A stretch of 64,000 nt of DNA from Undaria pinnatifida (GCA_012845835.1 JABAKD010000002.1:6678103-6742102), one strand, 5' to 3'. Positions 21,901 through 32,900 are shown, counted from the first letter of the stretch. The notes: generated by a model not told the origin, from the letters alone. Program-made: numbers and translations.

Positions 21901-24781
21901 ACTAAATTCAAGTAAATTTGTCCCCAAAAAAGGTTTCCAGTTCTAAAGGCGTTAATGAGGACACACACACGGTAATACGCGCGATCGACGTAAAACACAC
22001 GGCTTGCAAAGATGAGTTTCGACGAAATCTTCCAGGGTTGGGTTCTGTAGGGTGCGGGTAATACCCGGGTAATTGCACACCCCCTCGTGGGGGGGGGGGG
22101 TTCGATTTGACGTGGAGGATTTAATCCAACTTGCATGGATGGCATGTCCTCACTGGGTAAATGTCCCCGAGGTAATCTGTCGTACTACGGCTACCTTTTT
22201 TTTATTTTTTTTTGGGAATTATTAATTATCGACAAAACCACTACCGAGAGGCGATAAATCGTGAACCTCAATGAGTGGTGACCGAGGGACCGGGGCAACA
22301 GCCACGCTCACGGCTATACTGCGCTGTAACAGATCATACATAGCGTACCCCGGCTGTGGCACTTCAACCCAAATAATGGCGGTCGCAAGCCCATAATATT
22401 TGCCACCACAGCTCGATAAGCCAAGTGCCGCGACAAAGAAGCGAAACTACCGAAAACACAGAAGTTAGATACACTTCTAGACGTCGATGGTTGCTGCATC
22501 GCCGTCGCGGCAGATCTACCGAGCATGTATTGTTCCGATCGGAAAAAAACATTGACAATATGCAATACGTGGTTTCCCGATAGGAGCCAATTTCGTACCA
22601 GGTATGTTTCCATCAAATCGAATCAAATTCAATTCGATTCATGAAAAATGAATATTTTGGATTGAAAAGTGTCCTTCGTTAATACAATACGTGCCCACGG
22701 GTTAGAAACGAGATAAACATGAACAGGACCTACAGCAGTAGGTCCTACTATCGTATACGATACGTACTGCTACTGCTGTACATTCGGTGTTCGGTTGGTT
22801 TCACTGACAAGATATAACATCGTAATAGAATGCATAATACACTCTTTGGGTTATTAAACCTGAATTAATGCATGTGGGTTCCCCGGGTATTGTAACAAAG
22901 GTATATCCGTACCCCGGGTGTTGTTTGTGCCACAGTCTTACAGAAGTCACAGAAGTTCCGGGTTAGGGTATGGGGATCTTACAGAAATACAGAAATTCCG
23001 GGTACGGTACGGAAATGTTACAGGACTCACAGAAGTTCCGGGTATGGTGGCACGGGCGTACAGAACTCGCATACGTTATAAAAATGATATACCCGCACCC
23101 CCCGGGGTATTTGCGGCACTGGCGTTCAGAACTTCCAGAAGTTCCGGGTACGGGTACGAATGTCATACAGAACTTCCAGAAGTTTCGGGTACAGGTATGA
23201 ATGTCCTACAGAACCCACAGAAGTTCTTTGCAGGGTAATACCCGGGGTAAATACCCGGGTATGGTTTGTGCGTACCCTACAGAACCCAACATTTTTCTCT
23301 CCTACTTTCTGGTTCAGGGGAAAACGACATGCACAGCGAAACAACGGTATTAACATACCTGATTTTACAGTTCAGGTGAAAACGGTATATGACAAACGCA
23401 TCAGTAAAGGGTGGCTCTCATTCCCTCTTCGCACCTCTCCCTGGTCGACGGTGATGATGGCCGTGTGGATGGGGAACGTTCTCAATTGCCTGTTCAGTCG
23501 AAACCCCTTCTGGAACGAGTACTTCCCCATGCTCTCCACGTGTACGCCAACCTCTTCTCCGAATGTCGTCAGGATTGGATCTAAGTCCACAGAAGACGAA
23601 TTCCACGCTGAGGGTTTCCATCAAACAGATGGCATGAGGGGAGAGGGGGGGGGGGGGTGGTTAAGGCAGGGGGTCGGATGGGCGGGGGGGGGTGAAAACC
23701 CTTCAGTAAACCGGTTTGAAAATATTCACGATTTTTGGAGTAAAGTACTTCGAAATAGTGTGTGATAAGTTATGCAGCAGTAAAACGGTGAACCTCTCGA
23801 ATGGTGGTCAGGATTGGATCAAGACCTACCGTAGAGGGATTCCACGCTGGGGGGTTCGACGAGGGGAGGAGGGGGGTTCATCAACCTTTTTCCAACTCCT
23901 AAAAAGTATCTAAATCTATTTCCAAGTTATTTGTCCCCAGAGCGGGAGTGAAGCCAAAGCGTTCGAAGGAGGAATGGAATTACGCTCCACAGTAGAGGAG
24001 TTCCGCGTTGCTACAAGAACCAAGGGTTCGGCGAAGAAACAAAGGGGGGAGAGCGGGGAAGGGAGGGGCAATATTGCCATAAGCGGGTCGTGGTGGGGGG
24101 GAGGGAGACACGGAACCAATGGAAGAGACAGACTCGAACACAGACAACAACACAGACAGCCAGACATGCCGACGTGCATACATGCGAGACAGGCAGCTAC
24201 AAACACATAAGCACACACTCACTCACTCACTCATTCAATCACTCGACCCCACACCCCCCAACCCCCCCCACCCCTCGCAAAACACACAAGACACACTGAC
24301 ACGAAAAAACAACACAACACAGATACACAGACATAGATGCCACGCCCGCGGGCCGCAGTCGACCGACTGACTTACATCCTTTAACCGAAAACCGGCTGAA
24401 ATCGTCGGCATCGGGTATGATAAGGACCTGGGAGTACTTCTCCGTCTCCCCCACCACCCACGGCAGCCCGTTGACAACGAGGCACACCGAGGTCGGCTCG
24501 CCGATAGTCACATCCGTCTGGCCCGTAGACAGAACGCACGGATCTACACACAGAAGCACCGCCAGCGCCGCCGCCGCCCAGTGAAGGCCGAGTAGAAAAT
24601 ATGACGTGCGGGGAGAGGAGAGGGGGGGGGGGGGAAGGGGGGGGGAGGAGGGGGGGGGGGGGGGGGGGCGAGAGGGAGGGGCGGGAGGCAAGGGGGGGCG
24701 GAGGGGCGGGGGGCGACGTTCACCAGGCGATTCAGCGGCGGAGGCGGGTGTTGTCTGGAGGACGAAGAACGCTACACACAT
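18934..24781 (-). CDS. Predicted secreted cysteine-containing protein, six exons
   Basis: Six exons join in phase: 24781-24724, 24543-24376, 23580-23435, 21606-21466, 20153-20064 and 19005-18934, giving about 224 residues ending in TGA. All introns are GT-AG; donors include GTAAGT and GTGAGA. The start is the ATG at 24781, giving a short hydrophobic stretch (CVAFFVL) and an ASA-AE cleavage-like site, so I infer secretion. Exon 4 carries the Cys core (W-D-D-G-C-H-F-C, then C142, C162, C169) and exon 5 the phrase VVWTGTDAKGNYFTS. I do not recognise the family. Introns are 0.18 to 1.83 kb; intron 4 holds a telomeric repeat and intron 5 partial copies of exon 5. A further exon in 19244-19500 is possible but no frame fits cleanly. 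An in-phase chain of six exons makes chance unlikely; exon 1 is the least certain. Confidence 0.72.
19535..20060 (-). repeat. Tandem copies of the exon-5 3' half plus intron
   Basis: The exon 5 3' half and its GTGAGA donor recur at 19888-19956 (encoding KGNYITGFSKRLSTYCDE) and, more decayed, at 19748-19804. Intronic sequence (AGATCGCATAACCGCAACTA and relatives) lies between them. The unit is about 165 bp. Further intron-only copies extend down to ~19535. The extra copies lack the exon's 5' half and a good acceptor, so they are probably not spliced in. Confidence 0.8.
20552..20616. repeat. Head-to-head interstitial telomeric repeat
   Basis: Seven perfect TTAGGG units (20552-20593), then TTA, then three perfect CCCTAA units and CC (20597-20616). 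Two telomeric arrays therefore face each other with no spacer. It lies in intron 4 of the - strand gene. The absence of any mismatch in about 65 bp suggests a recent origin. Confidence 0.97.
20617..20775 (-). repeat. Duplicate of the exon-5 splice boundary, then a 2x tandem repeat
   Basis: Directly beside the telomeric block, 20617-20663 repeats the exon-5 acceptor region at 20141-20190 with few changes (ACGTACAGTCAGCTGTGACA versus the exon version). It is followed by two ~50-bp tandem copies containing GTCCCCTCACTTTTTGAAGT and ACCAAGCGA(A/C)GCT, at about 20660-20710 and 20720-20775. Confidence 0.8.
21867..21955 (-). mobile_element. TTAA-ended MITE, copy 1
   Basis: Reverse-oriented copy of the 88-bp element at 39195-39282: TTTTGGAGCCCCCAAATCCC, then AAATTTGTCCCC, then GTTTCCAGTTCTAAAGGCGTTAA. 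One end retains TTAA and the other is TTGA. It lies in intron 3 of the secreted-protein gene. Confidence 0.7.
21956..22035 (-). repeat. TIR-element end (copy at 22.0 kb)
   Basis: Directly abuts the MITE: ATGAGGACACACACACGGTA, GCGCGATCG, then CTTGCAAAGATGAGTTTCGA and CGAAATCTTC, after which similarity stops. Confidence 0.75.
22727..22755. repeat. Perfect short hairpin
   Basis: AGGACCTAC, loop AGCA, GTAGGTCCT forms a perfect 9-bp stem. It contains the TACAGCAGTA motif seen throughout the window. Confidence 0.6.
22930..23235 (+). repeat. Minisatellite with CAGAAGTTCCGGGTA units
   Basis: At least six copies of ACAGAACT..CAGAAGTTCCGGGTA at about 22947, 22984, 23029, 23123, 23175 and 23217, spaced 37 to 94 bp. 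It lies in intron 3 of the - strand gene. Spacing is too irregular and the repeats too variable for a CRISPR array. Confidence 0.8.
24598..24720. repeat. G-tract block in intron 1 of the secreted-protein gene
   Basis: Many runs of G (up to ~18) interrupted by A and GC. On the gene strand this is a pyrimidine-rich C-tract upstream of the exon 2 acceptor, and it accounts for the long proline-rich reading frame across this intron. Confidence 0.8.
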
Positions 24782-24789
24782 AGCGAGTC

Positions 24790-25500
24790 AATAGTGAGGT
24801 GCGGTGACGGGTAGGTGCAGCAATGCTTACGAGTTGGCCCAGCTTCGACACAACGGTTGATAGTCCGCACGAACTCCTTGTTGCCTCTTTACACCGAAAA
24901 AAAATCAGGCAATCGGCGTTATGGGGTTACGATAGGTCAATACGCAAACAGTTCCACGTCCTCAAATACCGAAGACCCCCTTCGCAGATCAAGAGCTAGA
25001 CAAACAGAAGTGTAGCTTGAGGACGTCATACCTCGCAATCCGGTTGATCCGCGACATGAACCTTATCTTTACTGGGGGCAAAAAAAAAAACACAAATGCC
25101 AGGCGCTTTCTCCCCAAAACCTTGCGCGCAAATTCAAAGGGGTTAAGCTCAGGTGTCTACAGCAGTCGACGCCAAATAAGACATTAAGGTTCACTTTTTG
25201 GGGTACACGGGAGGAATTTGGGGAAAGGAACCCGCGGTCAGCGGCGAGCGCTACACTGCTGTGAATCCTACCGGCATATAAATAGGTCAACACCCTTAAT
25301 GAGAGTTGCATGATAGTTTCTTCGAACGAAGTACCAGGCGGGTATATTGGTTTCAGCTTCTGTCCTTCTCCATACAGGTTATATATGATATCAGTGCGCA
25401 GAATGGTTATGGACCGAAATTGCCCTTTGGGCAGAAGTATCGTGTTTGCTCTTAAGACATCTATTGATAGAGGAGTCGCATATCTTCAAAAGTAATACAT
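24790..25500. other. Upstream of the - strand gene; no gene resolved
   Basis: A - strand segment at about 25028-25070 has a good acceptor (T-run then GCCCCCAG) and a GTATGA donor and stays open in two frames. Neither frame joins the next exon in phase, so I do not include it. A fragment ending CAAAGGGGTTAA at 25134-25146 resembles a MITE end. Confidence 0.35.
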
Positions 25501-25514
25501 ACGTAAAAACGCAC

Positions 25515-25590
25515 GACCGGAGTATCACGCAGCTTGCAATTGTAAGTATCGACCATTAAATTGATTGAACTCACTGCTGACGTATTTGAA
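25515..25590 (-). repeat. TIR-end module (copy at 25.5 kb)
   Basis: Diverged copy: CGGAGTATCACGCAGCTTGC, AAGTATCGACC, then GAACTCACTGCTGACGTATT. It joins a GTATCACGC distal end to the 1.6-kb-type core, so it bridges the two sub-families. Confidence 0.65.
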
Positions 25591-26125
25591 ACATTTATAT
25601 AAAATGGTATATGTTCAAGGCGTTTCAATATGGGGGTTACGATTATTAATAGGTCTCCAGCCTTGCCCAGATCAGAGTAGTGGGACCTATATAAGGCGGT
25701 GCAGTGCGAAGGAATTTTTGCCTCCCTACATCGAGAGGCCGACCTATTCGTATATCATAGGCAGCTAGCTGCCTTCAGAGTTTTACTTGTGCCAACCCAT
25801 TCCAACCGCCCTATATCGACTGGCCCCCTTGTTCTAACCACCTTATATAGACCCCACTACTGATGCTGGACCTTGTACGTGTTTCCTGCTGACGAACCTA
25901 TACACCCGCCATAGAAAATACTTACAGGCATGCCCCCCGACTGAATCCTCTCCCTAAGCACATTCTTCCACCTCTCAGCCATCTTCAGCTCTTAATTGCA
26001 AACGAGCATGCTATGTTTCTTGGGAACTTTCCTGAACTTCTTTGCTTTCTTCATCGCTCGCTCTTCACCAAGCTCTTCACGTTCCTTGCTTTCGTATGTT
26101 TCTTGTTGTCTCGCAAGTCACTCCC
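25591..26125. other. No gene recognised
   Basis: Contains TATA-rich CCGCCCTATATCGA- and CCTTATATAG-type phrases at 25690-25860. These are weak relatives of the GGCGGT palindromic repeats at 62.3 and 63.6 kb. Confidence 0.35.
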
Positions 26126-26129
26126 AGCT

Positions 26130-26440
26130 GAGACTCAGCTCTGCAGAGCTGCGCCGTGCCCTGCCGTGCTGTGCGGTGCTGTGTGGTGTTGTGTGGTGTG
26201 TTGTGTTTACTATTTCGTAAATACCAGGTATCACATGTACGAAGTACCATCAGGTATCGGTACGCCAGTAATGTATACGTACTACAATAAATCACGAAAT
26301 ATACACTCCCAGCTCAGCTCAACTCAGCTACCTCAGCAGCTCAGCGCAGCGCCGTGCGGTGCGGTGCCGTGCGGTGCCGTGCTCTGCCCTGCGGTGTGGT
26401 GCTGCGCCGTGCTGTGCCGTGCTGCGCTGTGCTCTCTTTC
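26130..26440 (+). repeat. GTGCCGTGC-type minisatellite
   Basis: Two blocks (26145-26215 and 26340-26435) of short units GTGCYGTGC and GTGCGGT, each preceded by CAGCTCAGCTCA-like repeats. Cys- and Ala-rich frames across it are translations of the repeat. Confidence 0.75.
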
Positions 26441-26828
26441 GTACATACAGCAGTATCAGGTATCACGATCATGCGAAGTACCAGGTACCAAGTACCGGTA
26501 TGTACGTGTGTGCCTGTGTTTCACACTATAAATACTCGTCTTTGCTTTCTTCTTCATTGATTGTCCTTTTGTGTTTCTTCTTTTGCTTCTTGCGTTTTTG
26601 CATATTACACTCGTACTGCCGATCACAACGTGACGTCGCCAGCAAGCACACAGAACAGCACAGGGCAATCAGCTCTGCACAAGTAGCCATGGCATTATCA
26701 AGTCGTTAATTGCAACAAGTCATGGGCGTCATATTTCTGCCCCCTTCCCATTTTGTTGTATCAATTCTTGCCCGAGCGTACCGGGCCGCGTCAGCCGCCC
26801 GCGGAGCGGAGCTCAGCCCACAACAGAA

Positions 26829-26836
26829 AACCAGCA

Positions 26837-26868
<32 letters not shown>

Positions 26869-26870
26869 TT
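26829..26870 (+). repeat. (CAG)n trinucleotide run
   Basis: CAGCAGCAACAGCAGCAGCA continues for about nine more CAG units. A polyserine (+) or polyleucine (-) frame crosses it, but no surrounding coding context is convincing. Confidence 0.85.
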
Positions 26871-26909
26871 CGAGGGTTGCATAATTATCGACTCGGTACG
26901 TGAAGGAGG

Positions 26910-27411
26910 AAAATCGGGATTTTTGGCGGTGTTGCGCTGTGTTATGTTGTTGTCGCTGCTGTCCACGTCTGTAGTGGTGTTGGTGGTGGTGGTGGGGACG
27001 TTGTTTTTGTTGTCATTGTTGCTGAGAAAGTTTGCAAGTATCGGTGACGTTCCGTTGTGTTTCTTTTCTTGTCGCCGCTATTGTCGCTGTCGATGGTGTT
27101 GGTGGTGGGGATAGTTTATACCTGGCATTCGCCAGAAGGGGAACTTTAGAGGTTTAGTGGTGTTGCGTTGTATTGCTTTTGTTGTTGCCGCTGCCGTTGA
27201 CGTCGGTCGGTGGCGGTTGCGATGGTGATGGTGGTGCCAATGTTTTTGGCTCAACCGAGGAAGTTCGGCATTTTTTGTGGTGTTGCGTTGCTCTGCTTCT
27301 GTTGTTGTCGCTGTTGTCAGTGTTGGCGGTGGTGGTGGTGGTGATGATGTCGTTTTGTTGTTGTTGAGGAAGCTTGGAGTTTTGGTTGTGTTGCCCTGGG
27401 TTGCTTTGTTG
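26910..27411 (+). repeat. ~120-bp degenerate repeat of GTTGTTGTCGCTG type
   Basis: About four imperfect units, each with a TTTGGTGGTGTTGCGTTG-like start, a TTGTTGTCGCTG box and a GGTGGTGGTG run. Histidine-rich - strand frames here are repeat translations. Confidence 0.65.
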
Positions 27412-27914
27412 TTTGTGGTGGTGGTGGTGGTGGTGATGGTGGTGAGTTTGTTTTAGCTGTTGTCCTTGCTGTTTTGTTGTTGCTATTGCCATAGACTACA
27501 GCAGTACTCGTAGTAAGGTGGTGGCGGTGATGCTGCACCCGCGTTTCAGGAACAACTCACTTGAACCTACAGCAGTAGTAGAGTCGGGTCATATGTGTCG
27601 CACAGCTACTGTTATCGTAGATCTTGCTTTTGATAGCGCTAGAGAAGCAGCGGTACACTACCGATTTTGTCGTTTGTGGTCGTGGTGGTGGTATGGTGGT
27701 GAGTTTGTTTTAGCTGTTGTCCTTGCTGTTTTGTTGTTGCTATTGCCATAGACTACAGCAGTACTCGTAGTAAGGTGGTGGCGGTGATGCTGCACCCGCG
27801 TTTAAGGAACAACTCACTTGAACCTACAGTAGTAGAGTCGGGTCATATGTGTCGCACAGCTACTGTTATCGTAGATCTTGCTGTGGGCGCTAGAGAAGCA
27901 GCGGTACACTACCG
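27412..27914 (+). repeat. ~260-bp tandem duplication
   Basis: 27412-27667 and 27672-27914 are near-identical in series: GGTGGTGAGTTTGTTTTAGC, GCCATAGACTACAGCAGTAC, GCTGCACCCGCGTTT(C/A)AGGA, CGGGTCATATGTGTCGCACA. The second copy lacks one CAGTAG unit and a few bases near 27880. The low divergence implies a recent event. Confidence 0.9.
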
Positions 27915-28530
27915 ATACCACACAATAGGTCGAGGTGAACGTGCAGTGCTGCAGCAGTCGCAGTACACTATTAATAGCCCGATCATAAGAAAGAGCCCCA
28001 CAAGGAACTTGATCTAAAAATTACGGGGAAATAAGAAACTCGGCATTTATACAGAAGATAGTGTAGGAAACACCCTTTCTCAAATGAGAAATCTAGCCCA
28101 ACACCAAATATATCGGTTTCCTATCAAACGGCTGGTAGGCTGGTACTATTGCACGTGTATTGCTGTGGTACCCGTGGTACTATTCATATATGAACACTTG
28201 TATCTGCTTTTGGGAGAGTAGCAGGAGCTGGTTGGGCGGGACGGTGGGGGACGGTGGAGAGGCTTGTGGACCGCTGTTACACTCTCAACCCTCCAGACGC
28301 TATACCCTTCTCCACGAGTATAGTACGAGTAGAAAGGTGCGGACCACGCCCACACCTCCGCGTTTCTCAGCACGGGTGAAACCACATGAGTCGGGTCGCC
28401 CTCGCTACAAACGGGACACCGGGACAACCAGTAAGAACCAGAAACACTGAGCCAATGCAGTGATTGCTATTGAAGGGAGCGTGCGTTCTGCACTACTTTC
28501 AGTATCGTATACTATTGTACTGTCACACCG
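27915..28530. other. No gene recognised
   Basis: Short frames only (93 and 96 codons on opposite strands, 28146-28450), with no domain. Confidence 0.35.
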
Positions 28531-28835
28531 GTCGCCCCGGTGGCGTATCAGGTTACCCTCGAGCCTGGTATAGGTCAGTTTCGTGAGTTCGAGCCCGGCC
28601 GAGTGCATACTCGTAAAAATTCGTGGGGGCTTTTTCTTGTGCACAATTCGACTGGTGGAAAGCGCGAGAGCGTGAGTTAGCAACACTCGACGAAAAATCG
28701 ACGGGCAATGGGATTGCTGAACCCTATGCGCGATGAAAAATGAAGGCAAGAACCGGGGGGGAGAAGGGACGACATCTGTGACCACGGCTTGTCAAGAAGC
28801 TGGATTGTAAATGTGCGTAAAAAAAATAAAATAAA
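28531..28835 (+). mobile_element. tRNA-derived SINE
   Basis: The head has a Pol III A-box match (TGGCGTATCAGG at 28541) and, about 42 bp further, a B-box match (GAGTTCGAGCC at 28585), in a CCCCGGTGGCGT context typical of tRNA-headed SINEs. The body (GCGTGAGTTAGCAACACTCG ... GAAGCTGGATTG) matches 2797-2980, and the tail is A-rich (AATAAAATAAAATAA). There is no ORF, as expected. Mobilisation would need LINE machinery; a LINE family is present in this window, but its tail is C-rich, so that LINE is not an obvious partner. A decayed tRNA pseudogene is a less likely reading given the shared body. Confidence 0.75.
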
Positions 28836-29009
28836 ATAACTGTGTATAAACAAGATGCTTATTTTTCTTGTGAAGCTCAGCCGGACTTTCTTATTTACAC
28901 TGTTTCTCATTAGCAAGTCCAAAGTAAAAATACCAACACTTACCATTATAGTGGACCAAAAATACGACCCTCCAAATAAAAACTCATCTTTATTGTACTT
29001 CGAGTATAT

Positions 29010-29095
29010 TACAAGTACCAACAACGCAGCTTGCAAAGATGAGTATTGACCTAAAATTCGTCGAACTCACGGCTGACGTCCTTGAAATTTGTTTA
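29010..29095 (-). repeat. TIR-end module (copy at 29.0 kb)
   Basis: Nearly identical to 1570-1641: TTACAAGTACCAACAACGCA, CTTGCAAAGATGAGTATTGA, then GAACTCACGGCTGACGTCCT. Confidence 0.8.
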
Positions 29096-29880
29096 TAGAA
29101 GTCCTGTACCGGGTACGACACCATGCGAGGTACCCTGCCGATGTCTGTTAGCACCCCAAAAGTACGCACGACTTGGTCCTGTCGTACCTATGTTCACTAA
29201 TCTCCGGTTCGTAGTCTGTGACCACGGGGCAATTCTAGAGTGAATAATTGGCTGGCAGAACGAACACACATACACATGGTCGTCTAACGAAAGCGTCGGC
29301 GCTGCCTCGGCTGCAACGCGATAGTTCTGTGCTGCTGCGGTCTACAGCGCTGGTACCACAAGTAGGCTTTCTGATTCCTGCTCCATTCTTGTTGCAGCGC
29401 AACGAGTGCTGTACGGCAGCAACAGATTGTTTTCAGTTAAGGTTGTAGCTGCGGTCCCTTCCCTGCCTGCCTGCGTCCAAGGTCTAACGTCGTATAACAG
29501 GGTAACACATACCGGCACGCCAGTGCCAGGTACGGTACAGACTGCCTACGGTACGAGTATCGTGCACGTCCATCCCGTCGGCAAGTTCTTTTCTCGCCGA
29601 CCTTGTGCTTCACGATCCCCGGCCCGAACAGGAGCTGTCAACTACCATCAAGTTTATGGCGGAAGCGCCGAGGTGCACCGGGGTGTTCAGTGATAAGGTG
29701 GTGACGTCCCGCGCAACGCAGACGACCTGTGTGCACTGTGGACCACAGCCGTCGTCGTGTATCCCATCAACTCCCGCAGGAGCCGAACCGTCTCCTACGT
29801 ACGTACTACTGCCGCTGGGTTTATATTTACCAGATGTGTCGTGCACCTCAGCAGTTGTGACCCTGCGATAATGTACGAGT
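29096..29880. other. Open on both strands, coding unresolved
   Basis: At 29600-29870 a - frame (within a 145-codon ORF, 29610-30047) and a + frame (88 codons, 29605-29871) both read through mixed, protein-like sequence. I cannot choose a strand and see no domain or splice chain. Confidence 0.25.
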
Positions 29881-29884
29881 ATAG

Positions 29885-29935
29885 AACGTACGAGTATAGA
29901 ATTTCGTTGAAACTCGTACTTGCAAGCTGCGTGGA
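29885..29935 (+). repeat. TIR-end module fragment (29.9 kb)
   Basis: Contains ATTTCGTTGAAACTCGTACT then TGCAAGCTGCGTGG, with the outer part lost. Confidence 0.6.
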
Positions 29936-32900
29936 TATAAATTCCGCAGTTCTTCGATCGCGCGTGCGGCACACCAGTTGATGACCTCGTGAAGGACGAC
30001 AGGGTCGGCGAGTCGGTGCAAGGGTGTGCCAGGTACTCTGTTCTCAAAATGGTTGTCTTTTGTCTTTAAACGTATCAAACAATATCCTGGTTCTACTGCT
30101 ACGTATGAACTATCGAAAGGTGTGACCACTAGCGTCCTAAAATATAAGGAACATTTTATTATGAATATACTTTATAAAACGATTATTACATTTCCGAACA
30201 CGTTCGTATCGTAAAAAAGCACAAAATTAAAATTCGCTGGGGCGGCGCGGTTAAAAATCAGCACGTTTTTTATATCAGAATCGGAAGAATAGTAGAAACC
30301 GCCCTCTCGAAAAGGCAAGGCCCGCAATGTCTCAGGCAACCTAAGCAAAGCATCTTCCACCAGACCTGGGCTCTTCCAGTAGGCCTCTCCCTGAGGCTCA
30401 GCCACCCTGCTTACGCCAAGTTAAGCCAAGGTCTCACCTGCGCTTACCCCTAATCGACCACTCCCCACGAAAGCAAGGACACCTCCCATCAGACCCGCAG
30501 CTTTTCGCCATGGAGCTGCTCTTCTGTTCCTCCTCCCATCCGCCATGGTGCGCTACCTACGGGCACTGCTGCTATAGCAGGCAGTACCTCTTCTTCTCCT
30601 ACGCGTTCTCTGTCCAACAGGTTCAGCTACTGTCCACGGCTCGTGTACCGCCTCCTGTTCTTGCTGAGTTAGTCAAAGCAACGTACAGCTGGCAACGGAC
30701 GTCGGTATTGGTTTTGGTTTGTTTTAAAAGACCTCGCCGATAGTTTTTTGTATAGGTTTCACTATAGGAGGTATGGTTCCATGAGTGCGCTTTGCTGCTG
30801 TGAGAACTCGATGTTTTGAAGGTATGGTTCCAACGTTTCACTTTTACCGACACTTGTTTTGATATATGTGGTTCCAGAATTACATTTTATGTACCTCAAG
30901 TGGTACTGCTGTATACTTATTGTGAGGAGGGTGGTTCCAATGTTAGTCAATACAGAAACGCCTTCAGAATCCGAAACGCCAACAAACAGATAATCGGGTC
31001 CGTTCGTTCGTGATTCGTTGCCATGTTTTGACATGCGGCGCAACTTGACTCTCAACCCGCCGTGGTTTTGAGCATGCACGCTTGGAAAACGGACACACCA
31101 CAACACACGACACACGACGACTGGACGAGAACAATGAACGTATCCTACTCAAGCGGAGGGTTGGTTAGCTGCACACCTCACGAAACGACTGGCGTGTCGT
31201 GCGCTATGATTGTAAAAACTCCACTCGTAGGCGAGCGATTGTAGTTTTTCGGCGCCCCATTTTGGACGTTCCAACTCAAAACTAGTCGGAGGTTTAGGTT
31301 TGTCCGGTTTTCCCCTAGCTGCGTGAGAACATTGATATTTACAGGTGACATATGTTCTCTCGCCTCCCACCAGTACGTGCCTTCATGCATATCACACGGC
31401 GGCAGCAGGATGTTCGTGACTCCAGAGACAGTCATAATCAGAGTATTATTAATAGCCACTATGGCCATCTATCTGTAGCTTGTTGAGCATCATGTATCAT
31501 CGTCGTGTGCGTGGGTTGTGATCATCGTACAGTACTGCCGTGCGGCACAGGATATCGGACGAAAAGCGAAGCACTCACAGGGGGGGGGGGGTGCTCGCTC
31601 TTGTGCTGCGCCCTGGTAGAGAATAGCAGGATATTCGTCACTCGAGCGACGACAGTCAGGGCCAAAGGCATGACTGTTTACGCGTATCGTGCCATGGTGT
31701 GATTCATGTGCTCATCGTACATACAATGCCTTTTACGGCGCAGGAGTCTGCCTGCGCCGGCATCCGACACACAGCAAAGCAGCACTCGACCGAGAGAGCC
31801 ACAGAGGAGGATGTGCACACGCCTCCTGCACTGCGCTCTGTCTGGTAGTAGCGACACGAATAATACAACAGTAGTTAGTTAGTTGGTATTATGGTCCGTG
31901 CAGGATACTATCTCCAACAACGTTTGGGCTCATAACTTTTCAAGTAAGATGAATTTCAAGATAGGGGAAGACCACAGTCATCAGTCGTGATCACCAGACA
32001 GAGGGCAGGGTGTGAACTACGTACAGTCTTGTTTTGACAACAACAAAAAAACTTAAAACTCTACCCTGGGGTTGGCGGCGGAAGTGGAGGGAGGGAGGGA
32101 GGGATCATCATCATCACCAACGAACTGATGATAAATAGAGGAGGAGGCGGCGCCCTCTACCGGGGACGGGGGGGGGGGAGGACAGCAGTTGCGACGAAAC
32201 GCTTGAACATGTTCCCCCTTCAACAAATGCAATGACCGAAGCTTCGCCGAAGACGGGGGGGAGTAGCCGGAGGAAAACCTGGAGTTACTTGCTCATTTTT
32301 TTCGTCGTCTGCCCGTCTGTGGGCTCCGTTCCAGTACTTGTAGAGTTTGGGTTTCGAGATGCGTGTACAAGTATGTGTGCGTGGAGCCGTCACAGTTTGA
32401 GATTTGTTTCAAATAATTCATCCACTACAGAATGAAGCTGTCTCGTTTTTTTTCAAGAAAGCCCTTTTTTTGCCAAAACCACAACTATATTTTGGCATTG
32501 GGGGGCTCAACTTGGAACGCTATGTTCGATTTTGTGCCTTTGCCTAACTTGCCTTTGCCAACTGGATCTAGCTGCTGCACCAAACAGACAGGAAAATACA
32601 CTTGATGTGGTCATCGTAACCAACGAAAAACAAACAAACAAACAGACCAAAAGGATGACCAATAAGTCTAAGCAAGGACAAAAACCAAACGCACGTATAC
32701 GGCATATATTAATCGCTTAGACAACATTTTGGTGATCTACTGACGGCAAGAAGGCTTCGAAACACCCATTTAGTTTGGATATGTTTTTTCGGCCGGCCGG
32801 CCGAAGGGGTACGGAGGTGTGCCCCGGATTTGTTTTTTCGTTTGCCTTTGCTTCAACAATTAATATGTATAAATTGGGGTTGGAATTGAGAAGGTGCAAC

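Noticed and set aside
22930-23235. CRISPR array
   Set aside because: Repeats vary in sequence, spacing is irregular, there are no cas genes and the genome is eukaryotic.
24544-24600. Hydrophobic stretch FLLGLHWAAAALAVLL as signal peptide of the - strand gene
   Set aside because: It has no in-frame ATG and no AG acceptor upstream of it within the C-tract; the nearest acceptor lies after it at 24544.
24239-24781. Single 180-codon - strand ORF across the exon 1 and exon 2 region
   Set aside because: Its middle is a proline run translated from a C-tract. Splicing it out with GT-AG borders keeps the frame and gives a better protein.
26829-26966. Polyglutamine, polyserine or polyleucine protein
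   Set aside because: The run is a bare CAG repeat without convincing coding flanks on either strand.
27154-27538. Histidine-rich - strand protein
   Set aside because: It arises from GTG/GGT trinucleotide repeats.
28531-28610. Functional tRNA gene
   Set aside because: A and B boxes are present but no full cloverleaf with paired acceptor arms is evident, and the sequence continues into a body shared with another locus.
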